A DNA stretch of 64,000 bases from Microterricola viridarii (GTDB lineage Bacteria; Actinomycetota; Actinomycetes; Actinomycetales; Microbacteriaceae). Below, in pieces: positions 1 through 7,910 of the stretch. Every line of letters begins with the position of its first letter. The first letter of the stretch is position 1. Below the pieces are notes generated by a model that made no database searches, was not told the origin of the DNA, and saw nothing but the letters and a program-made list of their open reading frames with translations. The position numbers and the translations under genes were made by a program. The DNA lies in contig NZ_LT629742.1 in the NCBI RefSeq assembly GCF_900104895.1, positions 372,001-436,000 on the forward strand. Reading direction: 5' to 3'.

Positions 1-867
1 AGCCCCAACGGCCTGCTCTCGAGCGGGCTGCAGCCCGCGGCATCCGAGGTGCAGGCGAACATCACCCACGCGCTGCCCGACGTGCTCGGCGTCGAGCGCG
101 CCCGCTTCGCCGGCAAGCACGCGCTCGTCGTGGGCGCCGGGCACTCGGCCGCGAACACCCTGCTCAAGCTGGCCCAGCTCGCCGACGAGGCGCCGGGAAC
201 GAGCATCACCTGGGCGGTGCGCTCCGTGAGCCCGGTGCGGGTGTACGGTTCGGATGCCGACGAGCTCGAGGCCCGCGGCCAGCTCGGCTCGATGGTGCAC
301 GACCTCGTGCGCTCGGGCAGGGTCACCCTCGTCGACCGGTTCGAAATCGACGACCTGCGCCCGACCGCGGAGGGCCGCGTCGAAGCGATCGGGCGTCGGC
401 GGCGCGAGGAGGCCGCGATTGAGGTCGACATCGTCGTGAACGCCACCGGGTTCCGCCCCAACCTGGACATGCTGCGCGAGGTGCGCCTGCACCTGGACGA
501 GATCGTCGAGGCGCCCGCCCGCCTCGCCACGCTCATCGACCCGAACCTGCACAGCTGCGGCACCGTCTACCCGCACGGGGTCGACGAGCTCGCGCACCCG
601 GAGCCCAACTTCTACATCGCCGGCATGAAGAGCTACGGCCGCGCGCCCACCTTCCTGCTGCTCACCGGGTACGAGCAGGTGCGCTCCATCGCCGATGAGC
701 TCGCCGGCAACAGTGAGGCGGCGCGGCTCGTGCAGCTGACTCTGCCGGATACCGGTGTCTGCTCAACAGCGCTCCCGACCGCCGCGGGGACGCTCCCGCT
801 GCTGGATGTCAGCGCGTCCGGCTCCTGCGGAACGACCCCAGCGGCATCCGCGAGTTGCTGCGGCTGA
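1..867 (+). CDS. FAD/NAD(P)-dependent oxidoreductase, C-terminal part (5' truncated)
   Basis: The reading frame is open to the left edge, so the N-terminal FAD-binding half lies outside the window. The visible part has a second Rossmann motif (VVGAGHSA, near codon 42), a typical NATGFRPNLD segment and a conserved end (MKSYGRAPTFLL). This is the layout of flavin-dependent monooxygenase/thioredoxin-reductase-like flavoproteins. The protein ends in a low-complexity tail with four cysteines, the last two adjacent. From memory, flavoproteins with such Cys tails often sit in actinobacterial arsenic-resistance clusters, but no ars gene is visible here, so that link is inference. The first in-window Met (position 49 in some readings is actually GTG) should not be taken as the start. 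Confidence 0.75.
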   Translation, partial: SPNGLLSSGLQPAASEVQANITHALPDVLGVERARFAGKHALVVGAGHSAANTLLKLAQLADEAPGTSITWAVRSVSPVRVYGSDADELEARGQLGSMVHDLVRSGRVTLVDRFEIDDLRPTAEGRVEAIGRRRREEAAIEVDIVVNATGFRPNLDMLREVRLHLDEIVEAPARLATLIDPNLHSCGTVYPHGVDELAHPEPNFYIAGMKSYGRAPTFLLLTGYEQVRSIADELAGNSEAARLVQLTLPDTGVCSTALPTAAGTLPLLDVSASGSCGTTPAASASCCG

Positions 868-903
868 GGCCGGTGACGGCGCTCGCGCGCTGGCGACGAA
901 CAA

Positions 904-931
904 CGGCCCCTCCGCACACGCGGAGGGGCCG
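904..931. terminator. Hairpin between convergent genes
   Basis: A perfect 12-bp stem (CGGCCCCTCCGC / GCGGAGGGGCCG) with a 4-nt ACAC loop lies between the convergent flavoprotein and SDR genes. No clear T-tract follows on either side. A bidirectional terminator is the likely role. Confidence 0.6.
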
Positions 932-951
932 TCTCGACAGTGCGTGCTGGC

Positions 952-1737
952 TTAGAAGTGGGTGCCGCCGTCGATGCGCACCTCGGTGCCGGTGATGAAG
1001 GCGCCGTCCGAGCTGGCGAGCATGGCGACAACGCCCGCGACCGACTCGGGGCCGGCGAAGCCCTCGCCGATGGCGGGGGTGAGCTTCATGAACAGGCTGA
1101 AGTCGGCATCCTCCGGCAGGCCGGGGCCCTGGCTCTGCTTGCTCTCGCCACTGCCGTCGGTCATGCCGGAGGAGATCGAGCCGGGCTGCACCGAGTTGAA
1201 GCGAATGCCCTGTTTGGCGTACTCGGAGGCGAGGGCGTGCGTCATCGACTGCACGCCGCCCTTGCTGGCCGCGTAGGCCGCCATGTAGGGGTGCGCGAAC
1301 ATCGACGAGGTCGAGCTGAAGTTCACCACGGCCGAGCCGTCGCCGTCGAGCAGCGCGGGGATCGCCTCGCGGATCATCAGGAAGGTGCCGACCAGGTTCA
1401 CGTTGATGACCTGCTGGAAGGCCTCGAGCGTGGTCGAGTGGGTGTGCGAGGAGCGCAGGATGCCGGCGGCGTTCACGAGCACGTCCAGGCCGCCGAGGGC
1501 CTCGACGGCGGTCGCGACCGCGGCCTTGACGGATGCCTCGTCGGCGATGTTGACGACGACGGTGCTGAGGCGCTCGGCGGCGTCGCCGGCCTTGGCCACG
1601 GTGTCGGCGAGGCCGCTCTCGCTCACGTCGGCGGCGACGACGCTGCCGCCCTCTGCGAGCATGCGCAGCACGGTGGCCTGGCCGATGCCCGAGCCACCGC
1701 CGGTGACGATGGCGCGGCGTCCGATGTAACGGTTCAT
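952..1737 (-). CDS. SDR family NAD(P)-dependent oxidoreductase
   Basis: A 261-aa classical short-chain dehydrogenase. It has the cofactor motif TGGGSGIG at residues 12-19, a VNAAG motif near 88-92, a catalytic Ser in the NFSSTSS stretch near 139-145, and Y155-x3-K159. The C-terminal GTEVRIDGG is typical of the family. The ATG at 1737 is chosen because AAAGG lies 9 nt upstream. A Met seven codons earlier lacks a comparable site. It is divergent from a TetR gene, with a palindrome between them, so TetR control is likely. The substrate cannot be read from sequence: probably an alcohol or 3-oxo compound. Confidence 0.85.
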   Translation of the reverse strand: MNRYIGRRAIVTGGGSGIGQATVLRMLAEGGSVVAADVSESGLADTVAKAGDAAERLSTVVVNIADEASVKAAVATAVEALGGLDVLVNAAGILRSSHTHSTTLEAFQQVINVNLVGTFLMIREAIPALLDGDGSAVVNFSSTSSMFAHPYMAAYAASKGGVQSMTHALASEYAKQGIRFNSVQPGSISSGMTDGSGESKQSQGPGLPEDADFSLFMKLTPAIGEGFAGPESVAGVVAMLASSDGAFITGTEVRIDGGTHF

Positions 1738-1787
1738 GTCTAGCGACCTTTCACTCAAGGGATGTCCTGCTACACGTTACGCCAACT

Positions 1788-1802
1788 TGGCACAACGTGC
1801 CA
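1788..1802. promoter_or_regulatory. Candidate TetR operator
   Basis: Perfect inverted repeat TGGCAC-AAC-GTGCCA midway between the divergent SDR and TetR genes. Its first base falls within a TTGGCA that could serve as a -35 box for the tetR direction. The position and symmetry suit a TetR dimer site; the assignment is inferred from context. Confidence 0.55.
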
Positions 1803-1849
1803 GCAATGCAGGATACGCACAGGTGGCATGGGCGGCGTACGCTCTTCAC

Positions 1850-2491
1850 ATGGATTCCACTCCGCCGAGCCTCACCCAGCGCCGCAAGGCGGCGACCCAG
1901 CTGGAGATCGCGCGAGCCGCCGCCCGCCTGTTCGCCGACCGGGGCGCCGACGCGGTGACGGCCGAGGAGATCGCGCAGCAGGCCGGGATCGCGGTGCGCA
2001 CCTTCTACCGCTACTTCCGCACCAAGGAGGACGCGGTCGCGCCGCTGCTGACGGTGGGCGCCGGCCACTGGCGCACCCTGCTGGCCGCCGCGAGCCCGCA
2101 GGAAGACCTGATCGACGCCCTGGAGCGCACCATCGTCGAGGTGCTCACCCCGCGCAGCGATGACGACCTCGAGATGCTGCGCTGGACGCTCGGCCTGCTG
2201 CACGCGGCGGCGGATGACGCTGCCCTGCGTCTGGTCTGGTACCGCGTCAACGGCGAATCAGAGGTGCAGCTGCGCGAGGTGATCGCGACGCTGGCCGGCC
2301 CGGGGGCCGACCCCTACGCGCTGCGGCTGATCGCGGCGGCCGCCACGGACGCGATGTGCATCGCCATCGAGGAGTGCGCGACGGTCGAGGACCCGCTGCT
2401 CGACCCCGGCGCGCCTGCTGCCCTCGCGCGTCGCGCGCTGCGCGATCTCACCCGCGGTGTGCAGCTGCATCCGCCGGCCGCAGGCGGCTGA
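1850..2491 (+). CDS. TetR/AcrR family transcriptional regulator
   Basis: 213 aa. The N-terminal helix-turn-helix spans about residues 15-62. It contains ARLFADRGADAVTAEEIA followed by the recognition segment VRTFYRYF and then KEDAV, a canonical TetR DNA-binding domain. The rest is a variable all-helical ligand domain rich in Ala and Leu. The ATG at 1850 is chosen because it opens exactly at the expected N-terminus of the domain. Upstream in-frame sequence would put the gene through the divergent promoter. It most likely represses the adjacent SDR gene and itself. Confidence 0.85.
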   Translation: MDSTPPSLTQRRKAATQLEIARAAARLFADRGADAVTAEEIAQQAGIAVRTFYRYFRTKEDAVAPLLTVGAGHWRTLLAAASPQEDLIDALERTIVEVLTPRSDDDLEMLRWTLGLLHAAADDAALRLVWYRVNGESEVQLREVIATLAGPGADPYALRLIAAAATDAMCIAIEECATVEDPLLDPGAPAALARRALRDLTRGVQLHPPAAGG

Positions 2492-2581
2492 GCGGGCCCG
2501 TCGCACGCCGGCGCAGGGACCACCGGGCCGGGCCGCTTAGACCACCGACGGCGAGAACTCAAGCCATTGCGCCTGCGCAGT

Positions 2582-2600
2582 GACCCACAAAGACTGGGTC
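2582..2600. promoter_or_regulatory. Inverted repeat abutting the start of the diiron-protein gene
   Basis: GACCCA-N7-TGGGTC ends one base before the ATG at 2602. It could be an operator or a hairpin that hides the start region. There is no Shine-Dalgarno sequence at that ATG, so a leaderless transcript or a later GTG start (2652) are both possible. Confidence 0.35.
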
Positions 2601-2601
2601 T

Positions 2602-3696
2602 ATGGAAAGACTCACCTCGGAAACTCCGGCGACGAAGAGAGCATTCCCCGCAGTGCAGCCTCGGGGCTCCCTCAGCCGCGCCGTGCTCAACCTCCTCGCC
2701 TCTGACGCGCCCAACCCGGAGCCGCTACTGGGCGAGTTGAGCGAGCTGACGAGCATCGCGCTCGCCGCAAGCAGCGATCTCGTCCGCGACGAGGACATCC
2801 AGCTGTGCCTGTTCGTGCTCTACTCGCTGCACTACGGCGATGTCATCGAGCGCGGCGACGAATGGGAGTGGCATCCGGCACTCGTCGGCGCCCGGCTCGA
2901 GATCGAGAGCGCATTCGAGGCCGCCCTGCGTGCGCAGGTGGCCTGCCCGCCGGCGCCGGCCAGCGTGCAGGAGGATGTCGCCGCCGCACTGTTCGCGATG
3001 ACCGCCCCAGACAGTGGGCCCAGCCTCTCCCGCTACATTGCGAAGCAGGCCACCGATGAGCAGCTGCGCGAGTTCCTGATTCAGCGCTCTGTGTACACGC
3101 TGAAAGAGGCCGACCCGCACTCCTGGGCCATCCCTCGGCTGACGGGGCGGGCCAAGGCCGCCCTCGTCGAGATTCAGGCGGATGAGTACGGCCAGGGCCG
3201 CGCGAACAATGTGCATGCGGCCGTCTACGCCGCCACCATGCGCTCGGTCGGGCTCGACGACAGCTATGGGGCATACCTCAACGATGTTCCGGCCATCACG
3301 CTCGCCTCGCTCAACCTGATGACGATGTTCGGCCTCAACCGCCGCCTGCGGGGAGCGATCGTCGGCCACCTCGCCGCCTTTGAGATGACGTCCTCCATCC
3401 CGAGCCGGCTCAATTCCAACGGATTCCGCCGGCTGGGCTACGGCGAGGCGACCACGCGGTACTTCGACATCCATGTCGAGGCAGACGCGATTCACGAGCA
3501 GATCGCCGGGCGGGATCTTGCCGGGGCCCTCGCCGAAGACGAGCCGGAGCTTCTCGGAGACATCCTGTTCGGTGCGGCGGCCTGCCTGGCCGTGGACGGC
3601 TGGGCCGGGCAGCACATTCTCGAGGCGTGGCAAGACGGTCGGAGCTCGCTGCGCGTGCGCGACGCCGAGAGCGAGCCCGCGGAGGTGCTGCTGTGA
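2602..3696 (+). CDS. Iron-containing redox enzyme, heme-oxygenase-like diiron fold
   Basis: 364 aa if started at the ATG at 2602; the start is uncertain. The C-terminal two thirds shows the helical signature of heme-oxygenase-like diiron oxidases. There is a VYTLKEADPHSW segment near residues 164-175, and DEYGQGRANNVH near 194-205. An Glu (E261) sits in the next helix. H291-x3-D295-x2-H298 has the same spacing as the last three metal ligands of CADD-type proteins. The next gene overlaps it by 4 nt and encodes a CDGSH Fe-S protein, a plausible electron-transfer partner. The family includes oxidases acting on amino acids and fatty acids, so the reaction is not predictable. Confidence 0.75.
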   Translation: MERLTSETPATKRAFPAVQPRGSLSRAVLNLLASDAPNPEPLLGELSELTSIALAASSDLVRDEDIQLCLFVLYSLHYGDVIERGDEWEWHPALVGARLEIESAFEAALRAQVACPPAPASVQEDVAAALFAMTAPDSGPSLSRYIAKQATDEQLREFLIQRSVYTLKEADPHSWAIPRLTGRAKAALVEIQADEYGQGRANNVHAAVYAATMRSVGLDDSYGAYLNDVPAITLASLNLMTMFGLNRRLRGAIVGHLAAFEMTSSIPSRLNSNGFRRLGYGEATTRYFDIHVEADAIHEQIAGRDLAGALAEDEPELLGDILFGAAACLAVDGWAGQHILEAWQDGRSSLRVRDAESEPAEVLL

Positions 3697-3908
3697 CGCA
3701 CCCCGAGCAGCCGGACGAGGAGACGCTCATCGTGGCATGCCCCAACGGGCCGCTGCTCGTGCGGGGGCCGATCGAGATCGTCGACCCAGAGGGTGGTCAG
3801 TCGATGCACACCAGCCGCACCGTGGCACTCTGCCGCTGCGGCGTCTCGACGATCAAGCCGTTCTGCGACGGGACGCACAAACTCGTGGACTTCCGCACCG
3901 CGACATAG
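3693..3908 (+). CDS. CDGSH iron-sulfur domain protein
   Basis: A 71-aa protein with a complete mitoNEET-type [2Fe-2S] site: C47, C49, C58 and H62, in the pattern C-x-C-x2-S-x3-P-x-C-D-G-T-H. The GTG start at 3693 overlaps the stop of the preceding gene (GTGA) and has GGAGG 7 nt upstream, so the pair is translationally coupled. A longer reading begins inside the upstream gene without a ribosome site. The protein probably supplies or relays electrons for the diiron protein encoded before it. That is inferred from coupling. Confidence 0.85.
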   Translation: MTHPEQPDEETLIVACPNGPLLVRGPIEIVDPEGGQSMHTSRTVALCRCGVSTIKPFCDGTHKLVDFRTAT

Positions 3909-3910
3909 AA

Positions 3911-3929
3911 CCAGGCGATCCGGGCCTGG
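3911..3929. terminator. Short hairpin between convergent genes
   Basis: CCAGGC-N7-GCCTGG sits in the 27-nt gap between the CDGSH gene and the convergent carboxylate-amine ligase gene. There is no T-tract; the position is the main support. Confidence 0.35.
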
Positions 3930-3935
3930 CGGCGC

Positions 3936-5048
3936 TCAGGGGGTGGGGAGCGGGGCCTGCACGAGCGAGTGGTGCAGCAGCGCTGAGAGCTTCACGGCGC
4001 CGCCCGCTCGGAACGCGGCGCGTTGGTGTTCGGCGCCGGTGCCCTCCCGCAGGCGCTGCGCGAGCGCCGCCTCCACGAAGCCGCCGTCGCCGTGCGCCTG
4101 CAGCGCCGGTTGCACGTGCTCCAGGAGCGCCCGCACCACCTCGGCCGCGGCATCCAGCTCCCCGCTCACCGGGTTGACCAGGCGACCGTGCAGGCCGTCG
4201 CGAGCCGCCAGCCACAGTTGCGCGGCGAGAAGCTCGCTCGGCGCTGGAGGAAGCGGAGCGGCGGTCAGGCTGGTGACGACGAGGGCGCGCGCGAGGATGG
4301 CCAGCAGCACGGACGATTCCGCGTCGAGCTGGGCGTCGAACACCCGCAATTCGAGCGTGGGGAAGCGCTCGGAGAGCCGCGCATCCCAGGCGATGCAAGC
4401 GAGGTCGACCGAGGCGCCCACGTCGACGATGCGGGCGGCGCGGGCGTCGTAGTCCGCCGCATCGCGGAAGTGGGGCGGGCAGCCGGATGTCGCCCAGCGG
4501 CGGGCCAGAAGCGCCCGCCAGCTCGCGAACCCGGTGTCGCGGCCATGCCAGAACGGCGAGTTCGACCCGAGTGCGAGCAGCACGGGAATCCACGGGCGGA
4601 CCCCGTTCAGGGCGTGCACGCCGGCGTCGCGGGACGGCACGTTCACATGCACGTGCAGGGCATTCAGCTGGTGGTCATCGGCGACGGCGCGGACGCTTTC
4701 GCGGATTCGCTCGTAGCGCCGCCCCGGCGTCGGGGCGGGCCAGCCGTCGGTGTCGAAAGGCGCGCCCGTGCCGGCAGCGAGCACCCCCATCGACTCTGCG
4801 ATGCGGCCGAGGCGCTCCCGAAACCCGTTCAGCGCCTCGAACGCCTGCTGCCGCGAGGCGAGCACCGGCGAGGAGTGCTCGAGCTGTGAGGCAAGGAACT
4901 CGGCGCCGACGTATCGGGCCACTGCCGGATCGCGCAACAGCTCGAGTCTGGCGGCCTCCGCCGCGGCCATGGGCCGGAGAAGGTCGGAACTCAAGAACAT
5001 GAATTCCTCTTCGATGCCGAACGCCGTCTCGCTGGCCGCGGTGCTCAT
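3936..5048 (-). CDS. Carboxylate-amine ligase, glutamate-cysteine ligase 2 (YbdK) family
   Basis: 370 aa, the usual length for the GCS2 family. The N-terminus FGIEEEFMFL carries the catalytic Glu cluster. A central LHVHVNVP metal-site motif follows, then SPFWHGRDTGFASWR and a late VELR-like LELRVFDAQ. These enzymes ligate glutamate to cysteine or related amines in an ATP-dependent reaction. In actinobacteria the true substrate is often unknown, because mycothiol rather than glutathione is the main thiol. The ATG at 5048 is chosen from homology to family N-termini and a GGAG about 10 nt upstream. An upstream 41-codon ORF overlaps this ATG by 4 nt. Confidence 0.85.
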   Translation of the reverse strand: MSTAASETAFGIEEEFMFLSSDLLRPMAAAEAARLELLRDPAVARYVGAEFLASQLEHSSPVLASRQQAFEALNGFRERLGRIAESMGVLAAGTGAPFDTDGWPAPTPGRRYERIRESVRAVADDHQLNALHVHVNVPSRDAGVHALNGVRPWIPVLLALGSNSPFWHGRDTGFASWRALLARRWATSGCPPHFRDAADYDARAARIVDVGASVDLACIAWDARLSERFPTLELRVFDAQLDAESSVLLAILARALVVTSLTAAPLPPAPSELLAAQLWLAARDGLHGRLVNPVSGELDAAAEVVRALLEHVQPALQAHGDGGFVEAALAQRLREGTGAEHQRAAFRAGGAVKLSALLHHSLVQAPLPTP

Positions 5049-5170
5049 GACCCGCTCACTCCGAGTCTTCGGGCGGGTAGGGCGTTGGAGCGCAGCGCTC
5101 CCGCCAGGTGGGCGGCATTGCGGGCCAGGGTTGCGTTGATGGTGAGTACAGAGAGTGCTGAATCCGTCAT
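5045..5170 (-). CDS. Possible 41-aa leader ORF coupled to the GCS2-family gene
   Basis: An ATG at 5170 opens a 41-codon frame (MTDSALSVLTINATL...) whose TGA overlaps the downstream ATG as ATGA, the usual arrangement for translational coupling. On the minus strand a TTTACG box and a TAGAAC-like -10 precede it, placing the predicted transcript start at or near the ATG, as in leaderless actinobacterial genes. It has no recognisable domain. It could be a chance frame. The exact overlap is the main argument. Confidence 0.35.
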   Translation of the reverse strand: MTDSALSVLTINATLARNAAHLAGALRSNALPARRLGVSGS

Positions 5171-5262
5171 GCCTCAGTTCTATGCGAGCGGGCGTGGGGG
5201 CGTAAAGGGCTTGACAAGCGCGCACCGAGGCCCGAAGCCCTCGGCTGGCTAAGCTCGGAACC

Positions 5263-5727
5263 GTGGACGCCCTCGACCCCTCCCGCCTCACCCGCGTGAT
5301 CTCACCGCTCAAGCGCACGCTGCTGCGCGCCGCGCGGCAGGCCGACGGGCTCCCCGACATCCCGGACGCCCAGATCGAGGTGCTGCGCGCCCTGCCGGCC
5401 GGGTCCGCGCTGAGCCCCGGCGAGCTGGCCGCCCGGCTGCAACTGAAGCCCTCGACGATCAGCAACCTGCTGGGCGTCATGGCGGATGCCGGCCTCATCA
5501 CCCGCACACCCACCGAGCATGATCGGCGCAGCAGCGAGGTGCGCGCGTCGAACGCCGCGCTCGAGCTGCTCCGCCGCTTCGACCAGTCCAGCGGCGCGAT
5601 TCTGGGGCAGGCGCTGGCGCTGATCGACCCGGGCGAGCGCGCGGCGCTCGCCGCAGCGCTGCCCGCGCTGGAGCGGCTGCAGGGCGCCCTCGAACAGGTA
5701 TCGGCCGCGGAGGGCGCGCACGCCTGA
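5263..5727 (+). CDS. MarR family transcriptional regulator
   Basis: 154 aa with a winged-helix core. AQIEVLRALPAG..LSPGELAARLQLKPSTISNLLGVMADAGLI forms the HTH (about residues 35-80), followed by the wing TPTEHDRRSSEV. The GTG start at 5263 follows TAAGCT by 7 nt, which is consistent with a leaderless transcript. Immediately downstream, a perfect palindrome precedes the FAD monooxygenase gene in the same orientation. This protein therefore most likely represses the monooxygenase in response to a phenolic or aromatic ligand, as MarR proteins commonly do. Confidence 0.85.
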   Translation: MDALDPSRLTRVISPLKRTLLRAARQADGLPDIPDAQIEVLRALPAGSALSPGELAARLQLKPSTISNLLGVMADAGLITRTPTEHDRRSSEVRASNAALELLRRFDQSSGAILGQALALIDPGERAALAAALPALERLQGALEQVSAAEGAHA

Positions 5728-5760
5728 CCCACCGGATCTCCCGATCGAGGTTGACGGCTT

Positions 5761-5781
5761 TTAGTTTTGTTGCAAAACTAA
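5761..5781. promoter_or_regulatory. MarR-type operator upstream of the FAD monooxygenase
   Basis: Perfect 9-bp inverted repeat TTAGTTTTG-TTG-CAAAACTAA in an otherwise G+C-rich gap, 27 nt before the monooxygenase ATG and 34 nt after the MarR stop. AT-rich palindromes of about 20 bp with such symmetry are typical MarR dimer sites. Confidence 0.75.
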
Positions 5782-5807
5782 CCGCACGAATCTCGAAGAG
5801 GAGAAGC

Positions 5808-7073
5808 ATGAAGATCGTCATTGCCGGCGCAGGGATCGGTGGCCTGGTGAGCGCGCTCAGCCTGCACGCCGCCGGACACCGCGACATCGAGATCTACGAG
5901 CGGGTGAGCCAGATCCGCCCGCTCGGCGTCGGCATCAACCTGCTTCCTCATGCCGTGCGGGAGCTCACCGAGCTCGGCCTCGGCGAGCAGGCGGCCGCGA
6001 TCGGCGTCGCCACGCGCGAGCTCTCCTACTTCAACCGCTTCGGCCAGCTCATCTGGAGCGAGCCGCGAGGCGTCGCCGCCGGCTACCGCTGGCCGCAGGT
6101 CTCGCTGCACCGCGGCGAGCTGCAGATGCTGCTGCTCGACGCCGTCATCGACCGGCTCGGCGCGGATGCCGTGCGACTCGGCCACAGCCTGCTCTCCGTC
6201 GAGCACGGAGCCGACACCGACACGGCGCGGTTCGGGCGCGACGGCGGCGAGGAACTGACCGTGGAGGCCGGGCTGATCGTCGGCGCCGACGGCATCCACT
6301 CGGCCCTGCGCAGGCAGCACTACCCGAACGAGGGCGAGCCGATCTGGAACGGGCTGACCCTCTGGCGCGGCACCGCGTCTGCTCCCGGCTACCTGGGTGG
6401 GCGCACCATGATCATGGCCGGCGACGGGCTGCAGAAGTTCGTGGCCTACCCGCTGAGCGAGGGCGACGCGGGCGCCGAGGCGCGGATCAATTTCATCGCC
6501 GAGCGTCGGGCCCCGGAGGGCGCCGTGGCGACGGCCGACTGGAACCGGGCGGTCGACCCCGCGCCCATCCTCGAGCTGTTCGCGGACTGGGATTTCGACT
6601 GGCTTGACGTGCCTGCGCTCATCGCGGCCTCCGAGGAGATCCTCGAGTACCCGATGGTCGACCGCGACCCGCTGCCGCAGTGGTCGTTCGGCCGCTCCAC
6701 CCTCGTCGGCGACGCCGCCCACGCGATGTACCCGATCGGCTCGAACGGGGCCTCGCAGGCGATCCTGGACGCCCGCACGCTCGCCCACGAGCTCGCGACG
6801 AAGCCGACCGTCGCCGAGGCGCTCGCCGCGTACGAGGGCGCGCGCCGGCCGGCCACCGCCGGGCTGATCGAGAGCAACCGCAAGCTCGGCCCGGAGCGGG
6901 TCATGCAGATGGCGTTCGAGCGGGCGCCGGAGGGCTTCGCGCACATCCACGACGTGCTCTCGCAGGAGGAGCTGGAGGCGGTGGCGGCCGAGTACAAGCG
7001 GGCCGCGGGCTTCCACCCCGACCTGCTGAACCTCCGGCCGTCGCTGTCGGTGCCGGGCGCCGACTCCCGCTGA
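5808..7073 (+). CDS. FAD-dependent aromatic-ring monooxygenase (salicylate / 3-hydroxybenzoate hydroxylase type)
   Basis: 421 aa, a normal length for group A flavoprotein hydroxylases. The three family fingerprints are present: GAGIGG at residues 7-12 (ADP binding), VGADGIHSALR near 157-167 (DG motif), and STLVGDAAHAMYPIGSNG near 297-314 (GD motif). The ATG at 5808 has AGAGGAG 6-9 nt upstream. The enzyme would use NAD(P)H and O2 to hydroxylate an aromatic or related substrate. MarR control from the palindrome just upstream supports an inducible catabolic or detoxification role. No ring-cleavage gene is nearby, so the substrate stays open. Confidence 0.85.
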   Translation: MKIVIAGAGIGGLVSALSLHAAGHRDIEIYERVSQIRPLGVGINLLPHAVRELTELGLGEQAAAIGVATRELSYFNRFGQLIWSEPRGVAAGYRWPQVSLHRGELQMLLLDAVIDRLGADAVRLGHSLLSVEHGADTDTARFGRDGGEELTVEAGLIVGADGIHSALRRQHYPNEGEPIWNGLTLWRGTASAPGYLGGRTMIMAGDGLQKFVAYPLSEGDAGAEARINFIAERRAPEGAVATADWNRAVDPAPILELFADWDFDWLDVPALIAASEEILEYPMVDRDPLPQWSFGRSTLVGDAAHAMYPIGSNGASQAILDARTLAHELATKPTVAEALAAYEGARRPATAGLIESNRKLGPERVMQMAFERAPEGFAHIHDVLSQEELEAVAAEYKRAAGFHPDLLNLRPSLSVPGADSR

Positions 7074-7145
7074 CGACTCCAGCTGACGACGCCCGCGACG
7101 TGCGGGGCACGGCGCGGGCGGCGGGGTGTGTGCTGGGCTCGGGGT

Positions 7146-7910
7146 CTAGCTGATCTTGCGCCGGTAGATGGCGATCGCGCCGGCGTAGGCGACCACGAGG
7201 ATGCCGACCAGCCAGGCCAGGGCCACCCAGATGTCGCTGCCGACCGGCTCCTGCGCGAACAGCGCGCGGAGGCTGTTCACGATGGAGGTCACCGGCTGGT
7301 TCTCGGCGAACCAGGCGACCGGGGCGGGCATCGACTCGGTGGGCACGAACGCCGAGCTGATGAACGGCAGGAAGATCAGCGGGTAGCTGAACGCGCTCGC
7401 GCCGTCGACGGTCTTCGCCGAGAGCCCGGCGATCACGGCGAGCCAGGTCAGCGCGAAGGTGAACAGCACCAGGATGCCGGCGACCGCAAGCCAGTCGCCG
7501 ACAGACGCCCCGGTGCGGAACCCCATGAGCAGCGCCACCCCGATGACGACCGCCACCGAGACCAGGTTCGCGGCGAGGGAGGTGAGCACGTGCGCCCAGA
7601 GCACGCTCGAGCGGGCGATCGGCATCGACTGGAAGCGGTCGAAGATGCCGCCCTGCAGGTCGAGGAACAGCCGGTAGGCGGTGTAGGCGATGCCCGAGGC
7701 GATCGTGATGAGCAGGATGCCGGGCAGCATGTAGTTGACGTAGGACTCGCTGGAGCCGGTGTTGATGGCGCCGCCGAGCACGTAGACGAACAGCAGCAGC
7801 AGCGCGATCGGCGTGACGGTCGTGGTGATGATCGTGTCGGGGCTGCGGAGGATGTGGCGCAGCGAGCGGCCGGTCAGTGTGCCGGTGTCGCTCAGCACTT
7901 GGGTGGTCAT
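7146..7910 (-). CDS. ABC-2 type transporter permease (DrrB-like)
   Basis: 254 aa with six predicted hydrophobic segments. One is TTVTPIALLLLFVYVLGGAI near residue 30, and others lie near 65, 110, 145, 175 and 230. The YRRKIS tail is typical of daunorubicin-exporter-type permeases. The ATG at 7910 shares one base with the stop of the ATPase gene, so the pair is coupled. Together with the ATPase it should form a drug, lipid or small-molecule exporter. It belongs to the PadR-controlled operon. Confidence 0.85.
   Translation of the reverse strand: MTTQVLSDTGTLTGRSLRHILRSPDTIITTTVTPIALLLLFVYVLGGAINTGSSESYVNYMLPGILLITIASGIAYTAYRLFLDLQGGIFDRFQSMPIARSSVLWAHVLTSLAANLVSVAVVIGVALLMGFRTGASVGDWLAVAGILVLFTFALTWLAVIAGLSAKTVDGASAFSYPLIFLPFISSAFVPTESMPAPVAWFAENQPVTSIVNSLRALFAQEPVGSDIWVALAWLVGILVVAYAGAIAIYRRKIS

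Noticed and set aside
940-1743. Long open frame on the plus strand opposite the first SDR gene
   Set aside because: It is the antisense shadow of the SDR gene. The minus-strand protein has full cofactor and catalytic motifs, and the shadow is low-complexity Gly/Ala/Val/Asp.
5049-5732. Upstream extension of the YbdK-family ligase to 598 aa
   Set aside because: The added ~228 residues run antisense through the MarR gene, match no family, and the 370-aa form has the family's normal N-terminus.
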